Shown piece after piece: positions 1-6,153 of a DNA stretch of 7,027 bases. This stretch comes from an uncultured Candidatus Saccharibacteria bacterium (GTDB lineage: Bacteria > Patescibacteria > Saccharimonadia > Saccharimonadales > UBA6022): positions 1-7,027 of the forward strand of contig CAMLGO010000040.1 of NCBI GenBank assembly GCA_946479665.1, given 5' to 3'. The notes below the pieces were generated by a model, which did not search any database, was not told where the DNA came from, and was given only the letters and a program-made list of their open reading frames with translations. Within the stretch, counting starts at the first letter, position 1. Each line of letters starts with the position of its first letter. The position numbers and the translations under genes were made by a program.

Positions 1-1228
1 AGCTATACTGACGCAGAGCTTCGATCGGGTCTTTTCGGGCCGCGCGGATGGCCGGATAAAGGCCAAAGATACCGCCAACGATAAGTGAAACGCCAGCGGC
101 AAAACCTGCAATATCCCAAGTGAAAACCGGTGAGAAAGTAAGCTGCGTGCTAATAGCGAACGCAGTGAGGTAACCAAGCAGGTAGCCGGTAATACCGCCG
201 CCAATACTGATGGCGAGCGATTCAATCAGGAATTGCCAGACGATGTGCGCATTGCTGGCGCCAAGTGATTTGCGGAGGCCAATTTCACGTGTTCGTTCGG
301 ACACGGTAACGAGCATGATATTCATAATGCCGATACCGCCGACAAGAAGCGAGATACCGGCGATAGCTGCGCTGACACTGGCGATTGTGAAGAAAAGTTG
401 ACTGGTTGGCTGTGCGAGTTCCTGACCCGAAAGTACGACGAAGTCCTTTTCATGCTTATGGAGTGACAATAGCGTAGAGTTTGTCTTATTGAGAATGCTC
501 GGTAGATGCTGAACGCTATCGGCCTGAATATCGATTTGTTGAAGTTGAGTGACTCCTTGATTGAAGCTCTTGCCAAGCTCAAGGCCGACGACGACGGCAT
601 TATCAAAATCGATATTATTGTAATTAATCGGGTTATTCATGCGCTTCAAGACACCAATTACGGTGACGGTTTGGCCACGCACAGTAAGGGTTTGGCCAGT
701 CGAATCTTCGGTGCCAAATAGGTCGATTGAAGCTTGCATGCCAAGAACGATGGTATTCTTGTTGGTTTCCCCATCTATAAATTGACCGGAGCGTAGCTTG
801 AGCTGGGAAATACTAGCTAGCTCGGGTGTCGTAGCGACGATTGGCAAGCGGCTAAGTGTTTGGTCGTTTGATTTGATACTACCGCTAATGATCATAAGTG
901 GGGCCGCTGCCTTCACATGATCGATTTCTTTAATGTGGGCGAGGTCGCTTTCGGTGAGCGTGCTCGTTGCGAAGCGGGTTTGCGATGCCGGTATCGTGAA
1001 ATTGTCACCAGTTTTGGCTGGCGCACCTGGCCGGACGACGGAAATATTACCACCGAGATCATCGACTTGACGGCCTACAAGCTGACTGGCACCCTCACTA
1101 AGGGCAAGAATGGCCGTGATACTTGCAATACCGATAGTGACGCCAAGCATAGTAAGAGTAGTTCGTGTGCGGTTGCTACGAAGGGATTGTGCGGCATTTT
1201 GAAGATGGTTAATCAGGAGAAGGCGCAT
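1..1228 (-). CDS. MacB/FtsX-family ABC transporter permease (3' end beyond window)
   Basis: Integral membrane subunit of a MacB-like exporter, read from an ATG at 1228-1226; 409 residues are visible and the frame is open to the window edge. Residues about 22-45 form the first membrane helix after the typical N-terminal SLRSNRTRTTLTMLGVTIGI segment. Residues about 46-275 are the extracytoplasmic MacB_PCD-like domain. Three more helices follow at about 278-305, 333-360 and 370-392. The FtsX/MacB hallmark VGGIGIMNIMLVTVSERTRE (296-315) continues into IGLRKSLGA, and the end reads YPAIRAARKDPIEALRQYS, which is where family members normally stop, so only a few residues are missing. The start codon overlaps the stop of the ATPase gene by one base (TAATG), implying translational coupling. 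No membrane-fusion (MacA-like) gene is visible. The family mechanotransmits ATP hydrolysis to export or lipoprotein/peptide extrusion; the substrate here cannot be told. Confidence 0.93.
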   Translation of the reverse strand, partial: MRLLLINHLQNAAQSLRSNRTRTTLTMLGVTIGIASITAILALSEGASQLVGRQVDDLGGNISVVRPGAPAKTGDNFTIPASQTRFATSTLTESDLAHIKEIDHVKAAAPLMIISGSIKSNDQTLSRLPIVATTPELASISQLKLRSGQFIDGETNKNTIVLGMQASIDLFGTEDSTGQTLTVRGQTVTVIGVLKRMNNPINYNNIDFDNAVVVGLELGKSFNQGVTQLQQIDIQADSVQHLPSILNKTNSTLLSLHKHEKDFVVLSGQELAQPTSQLFFTIASVSAAIAGISLLVGGIGIMNIMLVTVSERTREIGLRKSLGASNAHIVWQFLIESLAISIGGGITGYLLGYLTAFAISTQLTFSPVFTWDIAGFAAGVSLIVGGIFGLYPAIRAARKDPIEALRQYS

Positions 1229-2028
1229 TATTTTTTAGCTTTCTTTTTCTTGCGGCTGGTTTTTTTGGCTGGTTCTGGCGCTACGTGTTCGTCGAGTCGG
1301 CGCTTTGCGTGAGCGTCAGCTGGTGCTTTGCGCGGTGCTTTTGAATCGGTGTCGATCTTGCCGTCAAGCATCGTAATAACGCGGCTGGCGTAGGTAGTGA
1401 GATCGGGATTGTGCGTCACCATTATAATAGTGTTGCCGCGCTTATGAATATCGGATAGCTCTTCCATAATAATATGGCTGGCTTTACTGTCGAGGTTGCC
1501 GGTTGGCTCATCGGCGAGGATGATTGACGGACTATTGACGAGAGCACGGGCGATAGCGACGCGCTGAGTTTGGCCACCAGAGAGTTGCCAGGGCATATAA
1601 TATTCACGCTCGCTAAGGTGGAATGATTTCAAGATGGCGCTGGCCATTTTAAGTCGCTTGGTCTGGTGGATACCCTTATAGGTAAGTGGTAAGGCGACAT
1701 TCTCAATCACGTTGAGGCGGGGCACAAGGTTGAAACTCTGAAAAACAATGCCGATTTGTTCCGAGCGGATACGGGCGTGCTTGCGGCTGCTGAGCGTTTC
1801 GACGGAAACACCGTCAAGCAGGTATTCGCCGTCATTAGCTCGGTCGAGCAGTCCGAGGACGTTTAGAAGCGTTGTCTTGCCGCAGCCACTTGGCCCCATG
1901 ATAGCGACGAACTCACCCTTTTCGATGACGAGATCAATTTCATCGAGTGCCGTGTGCTCGGCATCACCAACACCAAAGCGCTTGGTGAGCGCGTGGAGTG
2001 CAATGACAGGTGACTGAGAAGTATTCAT
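1228..2028 (-). CDS. MacB/LolD-type ABC transporter ATP-binding protein
   Basis: Cytoplasmic ATPase partner of the downstream permease, 266 residues from the ATG at 2028-2026. Walker A GPSGCGKTT is at 45-53, the Q-loop at FQSFNLVP (96-103), the signature LSGGQTQR at 149-156, Walker B IILADEPTGNLDS at 169-181 and the switch histidine in MVTHNPD at 203-209. This is the o228/LolD/MacB subfamily pattern. The last about 38 residues are an added tail, proline/alanine-containing and ending in KKTSRKKKKAKK, which is not part of the usual domain and could contact the membrane or nucleic acid. An upstream in-frame ATG at 2091 would add 21 residues with no family similarity, and it lies upstream of the promoter proposed at 2036-2065, so the ATG at 2028 is preferred. 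AAGGA directly abuts the ATG, too close for a normal Shine-Dalgarno site. Confidence 0.95.
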   Translation of the reverse strand: MNTSQSPVIALHALTKRFGVGDAEHTALDEIDLVIEKGEFVAIMGPSGCGKTTLLNVLGLLDRANDGEYLLDGVSVETLSSRKHARIRSEQIGIVFQSFNLVPRLNVIENVALPLTYKGIHQTKRLKMASAILKSFHLSEREYYMPWQLSGGQTQRVAIARALVNSPSIILADEPTGNLDSKASHIIMEELSDIHKRGNTIIMVTHNPDLTTYASRVITMLDGKIDTDSKAPRKAPADAHAKRRLDEHVAPEPAKKTSRKKKKAKK

Positions 2029-2035
2029 TCCTTCA

Positions 2036-2065
2036 ATTATAGATACGCAAGGGCATAAACTGCAA
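2036..2065 (-). promoter_or_regulatory. Promoter of the ABC exporter operon, possibly leaderless
   Basis: On the minus strand TATAAT lies at 2041-2036 with a weak -35 TTGCAG at 2065-2060, spacer 18. Only seven bases (TGAAGGA) separate the -10 box from the ATG at 2028, so transcription would start at or within a base or two of the start codon. The consensus -10 is seen directly; leaderless translation is an inference. Confidence 0.55.
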
Positions 2066-2095
2066 CCTTTGGTCTGGCGTGAATTATACAACCGT

Positions 2096-2104
2096 TGTTA
2101 TACT
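2096..2104 (+). promoter_or_regulatory. Extended -10 promoter of tRNA-Ser
   Basis: TGT-TATACT at 2096-2104 fits an extended -10 element (TGn before a TATAAT-like hexamer) with start expected near 2111, about 9 nt before the mature tRNA. No good -35 is seen. It sits back to back with the ABC operon promoter, and an imperfect dyad ACAAC-C-GTTGT precedes it at 2088-2098. Confidence 0.4.
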
Positions 2105-2119
2105 ATAGTAAATACGTAG

Positions 2120-2209
2120 GGAGAGGTGGCCGAGTGGTTGAAGGCGCACGCTTGGAAAGCGTGTATAGTAGCAATACTATCGCAGGTTCGAATCCTGTTC
2201 TCTCCGCCA
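2120..2209 (+). tRNA. tRNA-Ser (anticodon GGA)
   Basis: A complete 90-nt class II tRNA with encoded CCA. The acceptor GGAGAGG (2120-2126) pairs with TCTCTCC (2199-2205, one G-U), with discriminator G2206 and CCA 2207-2209. The D-arm segment is TGGCCGAGTGGTTGAAGGC. The anticodon stem CACGC/GCGTG encloses the loop TTGGAAA, giving anticodon GGA for UCC/UCU codons. The long variable arm ATAGTA-GCAA-TACTAT is typical of serine tRNAs, and the T-arm is GCAGG-TTCGAAT-CCTGT. Peptides read through this gene on either strand are artefacts. Confidence 0.98.
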
Positions 2210-2245
2210 AAATAAATACAGCTCATCTGAGCTGTATTTATTTTG
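2209..2245 (+). terminator. Hairpin terminator of tRNA-Ser
   Basis: A perfect 16-bp inverted repeat, AAAATAAATACAGCTC (2209-2224) and GAGCTGTATTTATTTT (2229-2244) around loop ATCT. The G+C core CAGCTC/GAGCTG followed by the U-rich TATTTATTTT is what an intrinsic terminator needs. By symmetry it could work in both directions. The left arm begins on the last base of the tRNA CCA. Confidence 0.85.
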
Positions 2246-2254
2246 CTGTGACTC

Positions 2255-2300
2255 GGATTTGCACCTGCGATACTTTTGCAAAGCAAAAGTCGCAAGGTTC
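2255..2300. repeat. Inverted and direct partial copies of the tRNA-Ser T-arm around a hairpin
   Basis: Read on the minus strand, 2272-2255 gives TATCGCAGGTGCAAATCC, which matches 16 of 18 bases of the tRNA at 2178-2195. On the plus strand, 2290-2301 gives TCGCAAGGTTCG, matching the tRNA TCGCAGGTTCG (2180-2190) with one inserted A. These two face each other across a stem CTTTTGC-AAA-GCAAAAG (2273-2289), so ACCTGCGA (2263-2270) can pair with TCGCAAGGT, giving an approximately 18-bp imperfect hairpin. It looks like rearranged tRNA-derived DNA; a small structured RNA is an alternative. Confidence 0.6.
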
Positions 2301-2316
2301 GGCGTAAGGAATGAAA

Positions 2317-2340
2317 CGAAAAAGTGTTTACATTTTTTCG
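2317..2340. repeat. AT-rich inverted repeat
   Basis: CGAAAAAGTG (2317-2326) can pair with CATTTTTTCG (2331-2340, one G-T) around the loop TTTA. With its runs of A and T it could be a weak bidirectional terminator, but there is no G+C core next to the T tract, so function is uncertain. Confidence 0.35.
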
Positions 2341-2365
2341 TGAATGACTGGAGGAGTATAGCGCT

Positions 2366-2383
2366 ATCCTGTTCTCTCCGCCA
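2366..2383 (+). repeat. 18-nt exact duplicate of tRNA-Ser 3' end (att-like scar)
   Basis: ATCCTGTTCTCTCCGCCA here is identical to the tRNA 3' end at 2192-2209. Such a duplication of the T-arm-to-CCA segment is what tyrosine-recombinase elements leave when they integrate at a tRNA gene. Only 156 nt lie between the copies, with no integrase, so this would be a deleted remnant. It is preceded by the perfect palindrome ATAGCGCTAT (2358-2367) and ends four bases before the stop codon of the converging gene. Confidence 0.7.
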
Positions 2384-2387
2384 TAAA

Positions 2388-2759
2388 TTATTTCTTGCGA
2401 GAAAGCGGGGCATTGACCTCTGATAGCATCTGCGCCGCTTCGAGCGTACCCGGTGTTGAGCCGGCACGCAATTTCTTCACTTTTACGTGGAGAGCATTTA
2501 GCAGGAACTGTGATCCATCTGCGATCAGGTGAAAGTCATCTGCCGCAAGATTAAGCCTCATCTCTTCGGGCGGCGTGTTGAGGTCGGACGCAGTGAAGTT
2601 TGCCGTTAGACCAATATCCATCGCGCGCTTTTTCTTTTCTTGGCAAAAACGTTCATCTGTAGTGTAGTGTAAAGCGATAGTTGCGAAGGAGGCAGCTACT
2701 AGTTCGTCTCGTCCAGTGAGTTGATAGATCTCTCTATTGTTTTCTTCACGATACTTCAT
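2388..2759 (-). CDS. Hypothetical protein (123 aa)
   Basis: I do not recognise this protein. The start is taken as the ATG at 2759-2757 ([14 protein letters not shown]...), preceded by a weak AAGAGA about 7 nt upstream; longer versions of the frame overlap the upstream gene and read like noise. The product is soluble in appearance with no signal peptide or membrane helix, mixed charge, one cysteine (in [10 protein letters not shown]) and a basic end (PLSRKK). It begins 55 nt after the stop of the upstream hypothetical gene on the same strand, probably in one transcript. It ends next to the tRNA-derived repeat, which hints that the pair may belong to, or border, an integrated segment. Confidence 0.6.
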   Translation of the reverse strand: MKYREENNREIYQLTGRDELVAASFATIALHYTTDERFCQEKKKRAMDIGLTANFTASDLNTPPEEMRLNLAADDFHLIADGSQFLLNALHVKVKKLRAGSTPGTLEAAQMLSEVNAPLSRKK

Positions 2760-2814
2760 GCCGTAATCTCTTTTCTGCCCAAGATCGTAACAGTCTGGCT
2801 GTGTAATGTAAAGC

Positions 2815-3384
2815 TTAAGCTGCGTGATGCATAGTGTGCCATTCGTCGCTTTTGTACTGCTCGCCATCACGCAGTGGGCGAAGATCATATGCAAGGCCAG
2901 CAAGAGCGGTGTCGATATTCTCTGCAATTGCAGGGGTAGCGGTTTCGAGAAGCATGCGATAGATAGCCGTTCGTGCAATGTGCTGTTCAGCGGTGAGGCG
3001 TATTTGAACAGGTTCTTTCATGATGTCGCGAAATTTCTCGGGAACTCTTGCCCAGGCAACGGCCATGCCAGGATAGGGGAGTTGAACTTCATCAACTTGC
3101 TCCGGGCTTGCGGTGGCCCAGCCCTGAACAACATGCGTATAATGATCGGAGAGAAAAGGCCGTTCGGTATTTGGATCGCGAAATACTGCTCGGCCGTTCA
3201 TATGTTCGATAGGTTCACCAAGTGCATTGCGAGCAATAATCAGCGTTTTTAGAAGATCGAGGCGCGATGACCAGTAAACGGTAGCGCGATCCTCGCTTCG
3301 TTCACTGGCAAGGTACTCGGTACCCATGCTCATCTGTTCGTATTTTTTGCTATCACGAAATTCCTGCTCGTAGTTGAACCCCAT
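2815..3384 (-). CDS. Hypothetical protein (189 aa)
   Basis: I do not recognise this protein. The ATG at 3384-3382 (MGFNYEQEFRDSKKYEQ...) is chosen because AAGGAG lies 10 nt upstream (3400-3395); an in-frame ATG at 3441 would put the start beside the predicted transcription start and leave this site internal. The protein is predicted soluble, with a charged, helical-looking N-terminus, an aromatic-rich middle (VVQGWATASPEQ, MAVAWARVPEKF) and a C-terminal helical stretch ending HTMHHAA. It has no cysteines and no membrane segments. It is the first gene of a likely two-gene operon divergent from nrdA, with a promoter at 3468-3440. The shared control region may mean co-regulation with nucleotide metabolism, but nothing in the protein itself shows this. 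Confidence 0.75.
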   Translation of the reverse strand: MGFNYEQEFRDSKKYEQMSMGTEYLASERSEDRATVYWSSRLDLLKTLIIARNALGEPIEHMNGRAVFRDPNTERPFLSDHYTHVVQGWATASPEQVDEVQLPYPGMAVAWARVPEKFRDIMKEPVQIRLTAEQHIARTAIYRMLLETATPAIAENIDTALAGLAYDLRPLRDGEQYKSDEWHTMHHAA

Positions 3385-3394
3385 ATCCCTAACA

Positions 3395-3400
3395 CTCCTT
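3395..3400 (-). promoter_or_regulatory. Ribosome binding site deciding the start of the 189-aa gene
   Basis: AAGGAG on the minus strand, 10 nt before the ATG at 3384, supports MGFNYEQ as the N-terminus over the upstream in-frame ATG at 3441. Confidence 0.7.
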
Positions 3401-3439
3401 TTGTGTGGTATATCGTACAAAATATACGTATATGCTGGC

Positions 3440-3468
3440 ATACTACCATTAGCAATATGGGATGTAAA
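3440..3468 (-). promoter_or_regulatory. Promoter of the two-gene hypothetical operon
   Basis: Minus strand TTTACA (3468-3463), 17-bp spacer, TAGTAT (3445-3440). Transcription would start near 3433, on the perfect palindrome ATATACGTATAT (3422-3433). The NrdR-like box at 3472-3487 ends four bases upstream of this -35 element, so a repressor there could affect this promoter as well. Confidence 0.55.
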
Positions 3469-3471
3469 TAG

Positions 3472-3487
3472 ACGCTATATATAGCGT
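3472..3487. promoter_or_regulatory. NrdR-box-like operator (perfect 16-bp palindrome)
   Basis: ACGCTATATATAGCGT is a perfect palindrome and agrees with the published NrdR box pattern acaCwAtATaTwGtgt at 14 of 16 positions, including the whole CTATATATAG core. NrdR is the ATP-cone repressor of ribonucleotide reductase genes. A half box, GCGCTATA at 3504-3511, lies exactly 32 bp away in the same phase, matching the usual three-turn spacing of paired NrdR boxes; its right half is degenerate. Position upstream of nrdA supports the call. The nrdR gene itself is not in the window. Confidence 0.7.
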
Positions 3488-3564
3488 TGTAAATAACAAA
3501 CATGCGCTATAAGGGGTGGAAATATATGGATTATGCTTGTGGTGAAAAAAACACATAAAAACTA

Positions 3565-3593
3565 TTGAAAAACCATATATGGGGGCATATAGT
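3565..3593 (+). promoter_or_regulatory. Promoter of the nrd operon
   Basis: TTGAAA (3565-3570), 17-bp spacer, TATAGT (3588-3593), with start expected near 3600 and a leader of about 150 nt. The spacer contains the palindrome CCATATATGG (3573-3582), whose CnATATATnG core resembles an NrdR box. CTACATATGTAG (3606-3617), a perfect 12-bp palindrome, lies just after the start point. Both are placed where a bound protein would block RNA polymerase. Confidence 0.6.
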
Positions 3594-3640
3594 ACTACTC
3601 AGACACTACATATGTAGCAGTTCAATCAAAACACACATTT

Positions 3641-3713
3641 GGCAAGAAGGATTTGCACCACCCTAGAGGTTTCCTCTGAGGGTAGTCTTCTTGCGCCACT
3701 TTGAGGGAGGTGG
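3641..3713 (+). promoter_or_regulatory. Structured 5' leader of nrdA (candidate cis-regulatory RNA)
   Basis: GCAAGAAG (3642-3649) pairs over 8 bp with CTTCTTGC (3687-3694) and closes an inner hairpin, ACCCT-AGAGG (3660-3669) / CCTCT-G-AGGGT (3673-3683), with loop TTT and an asymmetric internal loop GATTTGCACC. An alternative pairing of CCACC (3658-3662) with GGTGG (3709-3713) would break the inner hairpin. Nested helix plus a competing helix is the layout of a leader switch, but there is no U-tract terminator and I recognise no known riboswitch family. Confidence 0.4.
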
Positions 3714-3750
3714 ATGTGCGTAACAACATAATAAATAGGGGAAACAGGGT

Positions 3751-6153
3751 ATGAGTAACATCAACGTCGTCAAACGCGATGGCACACGCGAACCATTCGA
3801 CGCTAACAAAATCAATCTTGCTTTGGTTGAAGCCAGTGAGGGACTACCAGACCAAATTAGCAAGGTTGTACAAGTTGCAACTGAAGTTCAATTAACATTA
3901 TTTGACGGCATTACAACCGAGCAGCTCGATGAATCAGTTATTCATGCCGCTTTGCAGAATGTCAAAGATGATCCTGATTTTGATAAAATCGCTGCAAGCC
4001 TTCTTCTTAAGAATATCTACAAAAAAGTTCTTGGTAGTTATGGTAATACTGCTGAGCTCAAAAAGCTCCACGCCAAAAAGTTTCCAGAATACTTGAAGCA
4101 AGGTATCGCTGACGGTCTGCTTGATGAGCGAATGAACGACAAGACGTTTGATCTTAAGAAGCTGACCGAAGCGCTTGAGCCGTCTCGTGACCGCCTCATG
4201 CGCTATCTTGGTGTCGTGACGAGCCGCAACCGCTATAGCCTTCGCAAAAACAGCGGCGAGTCTATGGAAGTACCGCAATTTACTGCTATGCGTATTGCCA
4301 TGGGCCTGAGCCTGCTTGAAAAGGATCCAACGGCAACGGCGCTCGAATTCTACGAATACATCAGCAAGCTCGATGCCAACCCAGCCGGCTCTACCCGTAT
4401 CAACGCTGGTGGCTCATTCCCGCAGCTCTCAAACTGCTTCCTATTTGATATTGAAGACGACATGGAAGCGATTGCCCGCGGTGTTCGCGACACGATGTGG
4501 ATTGCCAAGGGTACTGGCGGTATCGGTATTGGTATTACCAAGCTTCGCGCTGCCGGTTCACCAGTTCAGACCACTAACAGTGAGTCGACTGGCCCGATTC
4601 CGTTCATCAAGATGATTGATACCGCACTCTTTGCCGTATCTCGCAAAGGTAAGAAACAAGGTGCAGCAGCGATCTTCATGGAAAACTGGCACCTCAACTT
4701 CCCACAGTTCCTCGACCTGAAGCAAAACTCAGGTGACCCGTACCTTCGTACTCGTATTGCGAACACGGCCGTTGTTCTTAGCGACGAGTTTATGCGCCGT
4801 GTTCAAAAAGGGGAAGATTGGTACCTCTTTGATCCAGCCGAAACTGCTGATCTTATCGAACTCTACGGTGACGCATTTGCCAAGCGCTACAAAGAGTACG
4901 TCAAGCTTGCTGAAGCAGGCAAGATGCGTGACTTTGCAAAGATTAGTGCTCGTGAGCAATTCCACCAGATCCTTACTGTCCTCCAGGCAACCAGCCACCC
5001 ATGGCTTACTTGGAAAGACACGATGAACGTTCGCGCACTCAACAACAACACTGGTACGATTCACCACTCAAACCTTTGTACTGAAATTACACTCCCTCAA
5101 GACAAAGACAACACCGCCGTATGTAACCTTTCGAGCATCAACCTATCGGTTCACCTGCGCGAAGATAGGACATGGGATTGGGACCGTTTGGAGAAAGCCG
5201 TTCGTGTTTCTATTCGCCAGCTCGACAACCTCTGTGACCTTACAAATACACCGATTCCACAGGCAATGCACTCGAACCTGCAAAACCGTGCCGTTGGCCT
5301 TGGCCTTATGGGCTTTGCCGATGTGCTTGAGAAACTTGGTCACAGCTATGAGTCAGACGAAGCATATGAGCTCATGGATCAGCTGACTGAATTTATCAGC
5401 TACCACGCCATCGACACCAGCGCCGATCTTGCAAAAGAACGCGGCAGCTACCCAACATTCAAGGGAAGTGGTTGGAGCAAGGGCATTCTTCCAATTGATA
5501 CCCTTGCAACGCTCGATACCGACCGTAAAGTAAAGGTTGATATTAGCCGCAAGACACGTCTTGATTGGGATACGCTTCGCGCCAAAGTAAAGAAGGGTAT
5601 GCGCAACGCAACTCTTATGGCAATTGCACCAACCGCTAACAACGCACACGTTTCTGGCACAACTCCAGGTATCGATCCACAGTTTGCACAGATTTTCTCA
5701 CGTGCGACACTCAACGGTAAGTTCCTTGAAGTAAACGTGAACCTTGTGAATGACCTCAAGAAACTTGGTCTTTGGGACGAGGTAAAAGAAGATGTGCTTC
5801 GTGCGCAGGGTGATGTACAACAAATTGATGCAATTCCACAGCACATCAAAGATGTATACAAAACCAGCTTCCAGCTAAGCCCGTACGCCTTCATCGAAGT
5901 AGCGGCCCGAGCACAAAAATGGGTCGACCAAGCGATTAGCCGTAACATGTACCTCGAAACCAGGAACATCGACGATTACATCGATATCTACACTGCAGCC
6001 TGGAAGCGCGGCCTCAAAACCACGTACTACCTACACGTAAAGCCACGCCATACTGCCGAGCAAAGTACCGTCAAGGTAAACAAGGCAGAAGCAAGTGGCG
6101 GCGGACCGCGCAAAGCTGGCTTCGGATTCGCTAAAGCGAAGGTTGAGGTATAA
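3751..6153 (+). CDS. nrdA: Class I ribonucleoside-diphosphate reductase, large (alpha) subunit, lacking the C-terminal CxxC
   Basis: Reduces ribonucleoside diphosphates to deoxyribonucleotides using a radical supplied by NrdB. Residues about 1-95 are an ATP cone (VVKRDGTREPFDANKINLAL), the site of dATP feedback control. The barrel carries the redox pair C229 (QLSNCF) and C458 (AVCNLSSIN), the active-site set N441, thiyl C443 and E445 (SNLCTEITLP), the phosphate-binding APTANNAHVSGTTPGIDP (626-643) and the radical-transfer tyrosines Y759-Y760 (KTTYYL). At 800 residues the catalytic part is complete. The C-terminus runs AEQSTVKVNKAEASGGG and stops at KAKVEV, a basic linker without the usual dithiol: there is no cysteine after C495. 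The missing tail appears to be encoded by the next gene. The start has AGGGG 9 nt upstream (3737-3741). Confidence 0.97.
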   Translation: MSNINVVKRDGTREPFDANKINLALVEASEGLPDQISKVVQVATEVQLTLFDGITTEQLDESVIHAALQNVKDDPDFDKIAASLLLKNIYKKVLGSYGNTAELKKLHAKKFPEYLKQGIADGLLDERMNDKTFDLKKLTEALEPSRDRLMRYLGVVTSRNRYSLRKNSGESMEVPQFTAMRIAMGLSLLEKDPTATALEFYEYISKLDANPAGSTRINAGGSFPQLSNCFLFDIEDDMEAIARGVRDTMWIAKGTGGIGIGITKLRAAGSPVQTTNSESTGPIPFIKMIDTALFAVSRKGKKQGAAAIFMENWHLNFPQFLDLKQNSGDPYLRTRIANTAVVLSDEFMRRVQKGEDWYLFDPAETADLIELYGDAFAKRYKEYVKLAEAGKMRDFAKISAREQFHQILTVLQATSHPWLTWKDTMNVRALNNNTGTIHHSNLCTEITLPQDKDNTAVCNLSSINLSVHLREDRTWDWDRLEKAVRVSIRQLDNLCDLTNTPIPQAMHSNLQNRAVGLGLMGFADVLEKLGHSYESDEAYELMDQLTEFISYHAIDTSADLAKERGSYPTFKGSGWSKGILPIDTLATLDTDRKVKVDISRKTRLDWDTLRAKVKKGMRNATLMAIAPTANNAHVSGTTPGIDPQFAQIFSRATLNGKFLEVNVNLVNDLKKLGLWDEVKEDVLRAQGDVQQIDAIPQHIKDVYKTSFQLSPYAFIEVAARAQKWVDQAISRNMYLETRNIDDYIDIYTAAWKRGLKTTYYLHVKPRHTAEQSTVKVNKAEASGGGPRKAGFGFAKAKVEV

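Noticed and set aside
917..1312. Plus-strand frame of 131 codons over the permease and ATPase genes
   Set aside because: It lies opposite the clear MacB-type permease and reads as noise.
2029..2091. N-terminal extension of the ABC ATPase to the ATG at 2091
   Set aside because: The 21 extra residues do not resemble the family and cover the promoter region; the ATG at 2028 gives the normal N-terminus.
2095..2467. Open frames on both strands across tRNA-Ser and its 3' copy, including peptides containing WRREQDS
   Set aside because: They are translations of the tRNA, its terminator palindrome and the 18-nt repeat; [14 protein letters not shown] peptides are a familiar artefact of antisense tRNA-Ser.
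2824..3252. Plus-strand frame of 142 codons opposite the 189-aa gene
   Set aside because: No ribosome binding site; the minus-strand frame has a good start site, a promoter and a more protein-like composition.
3661..3683. preQ1 riboswitch suggested by AGAGGTT in the leader
   Set aside because: The required A-rich 3' segment and pseudoknot partner are absent, and the context is not queuosine metabolism.
3934..5969. Several open frames antisense or out of frame within nrdA
   Set aside because: They are shadows of the strongly coding nrdA frame with no ribosome binding sites or recognisable products.
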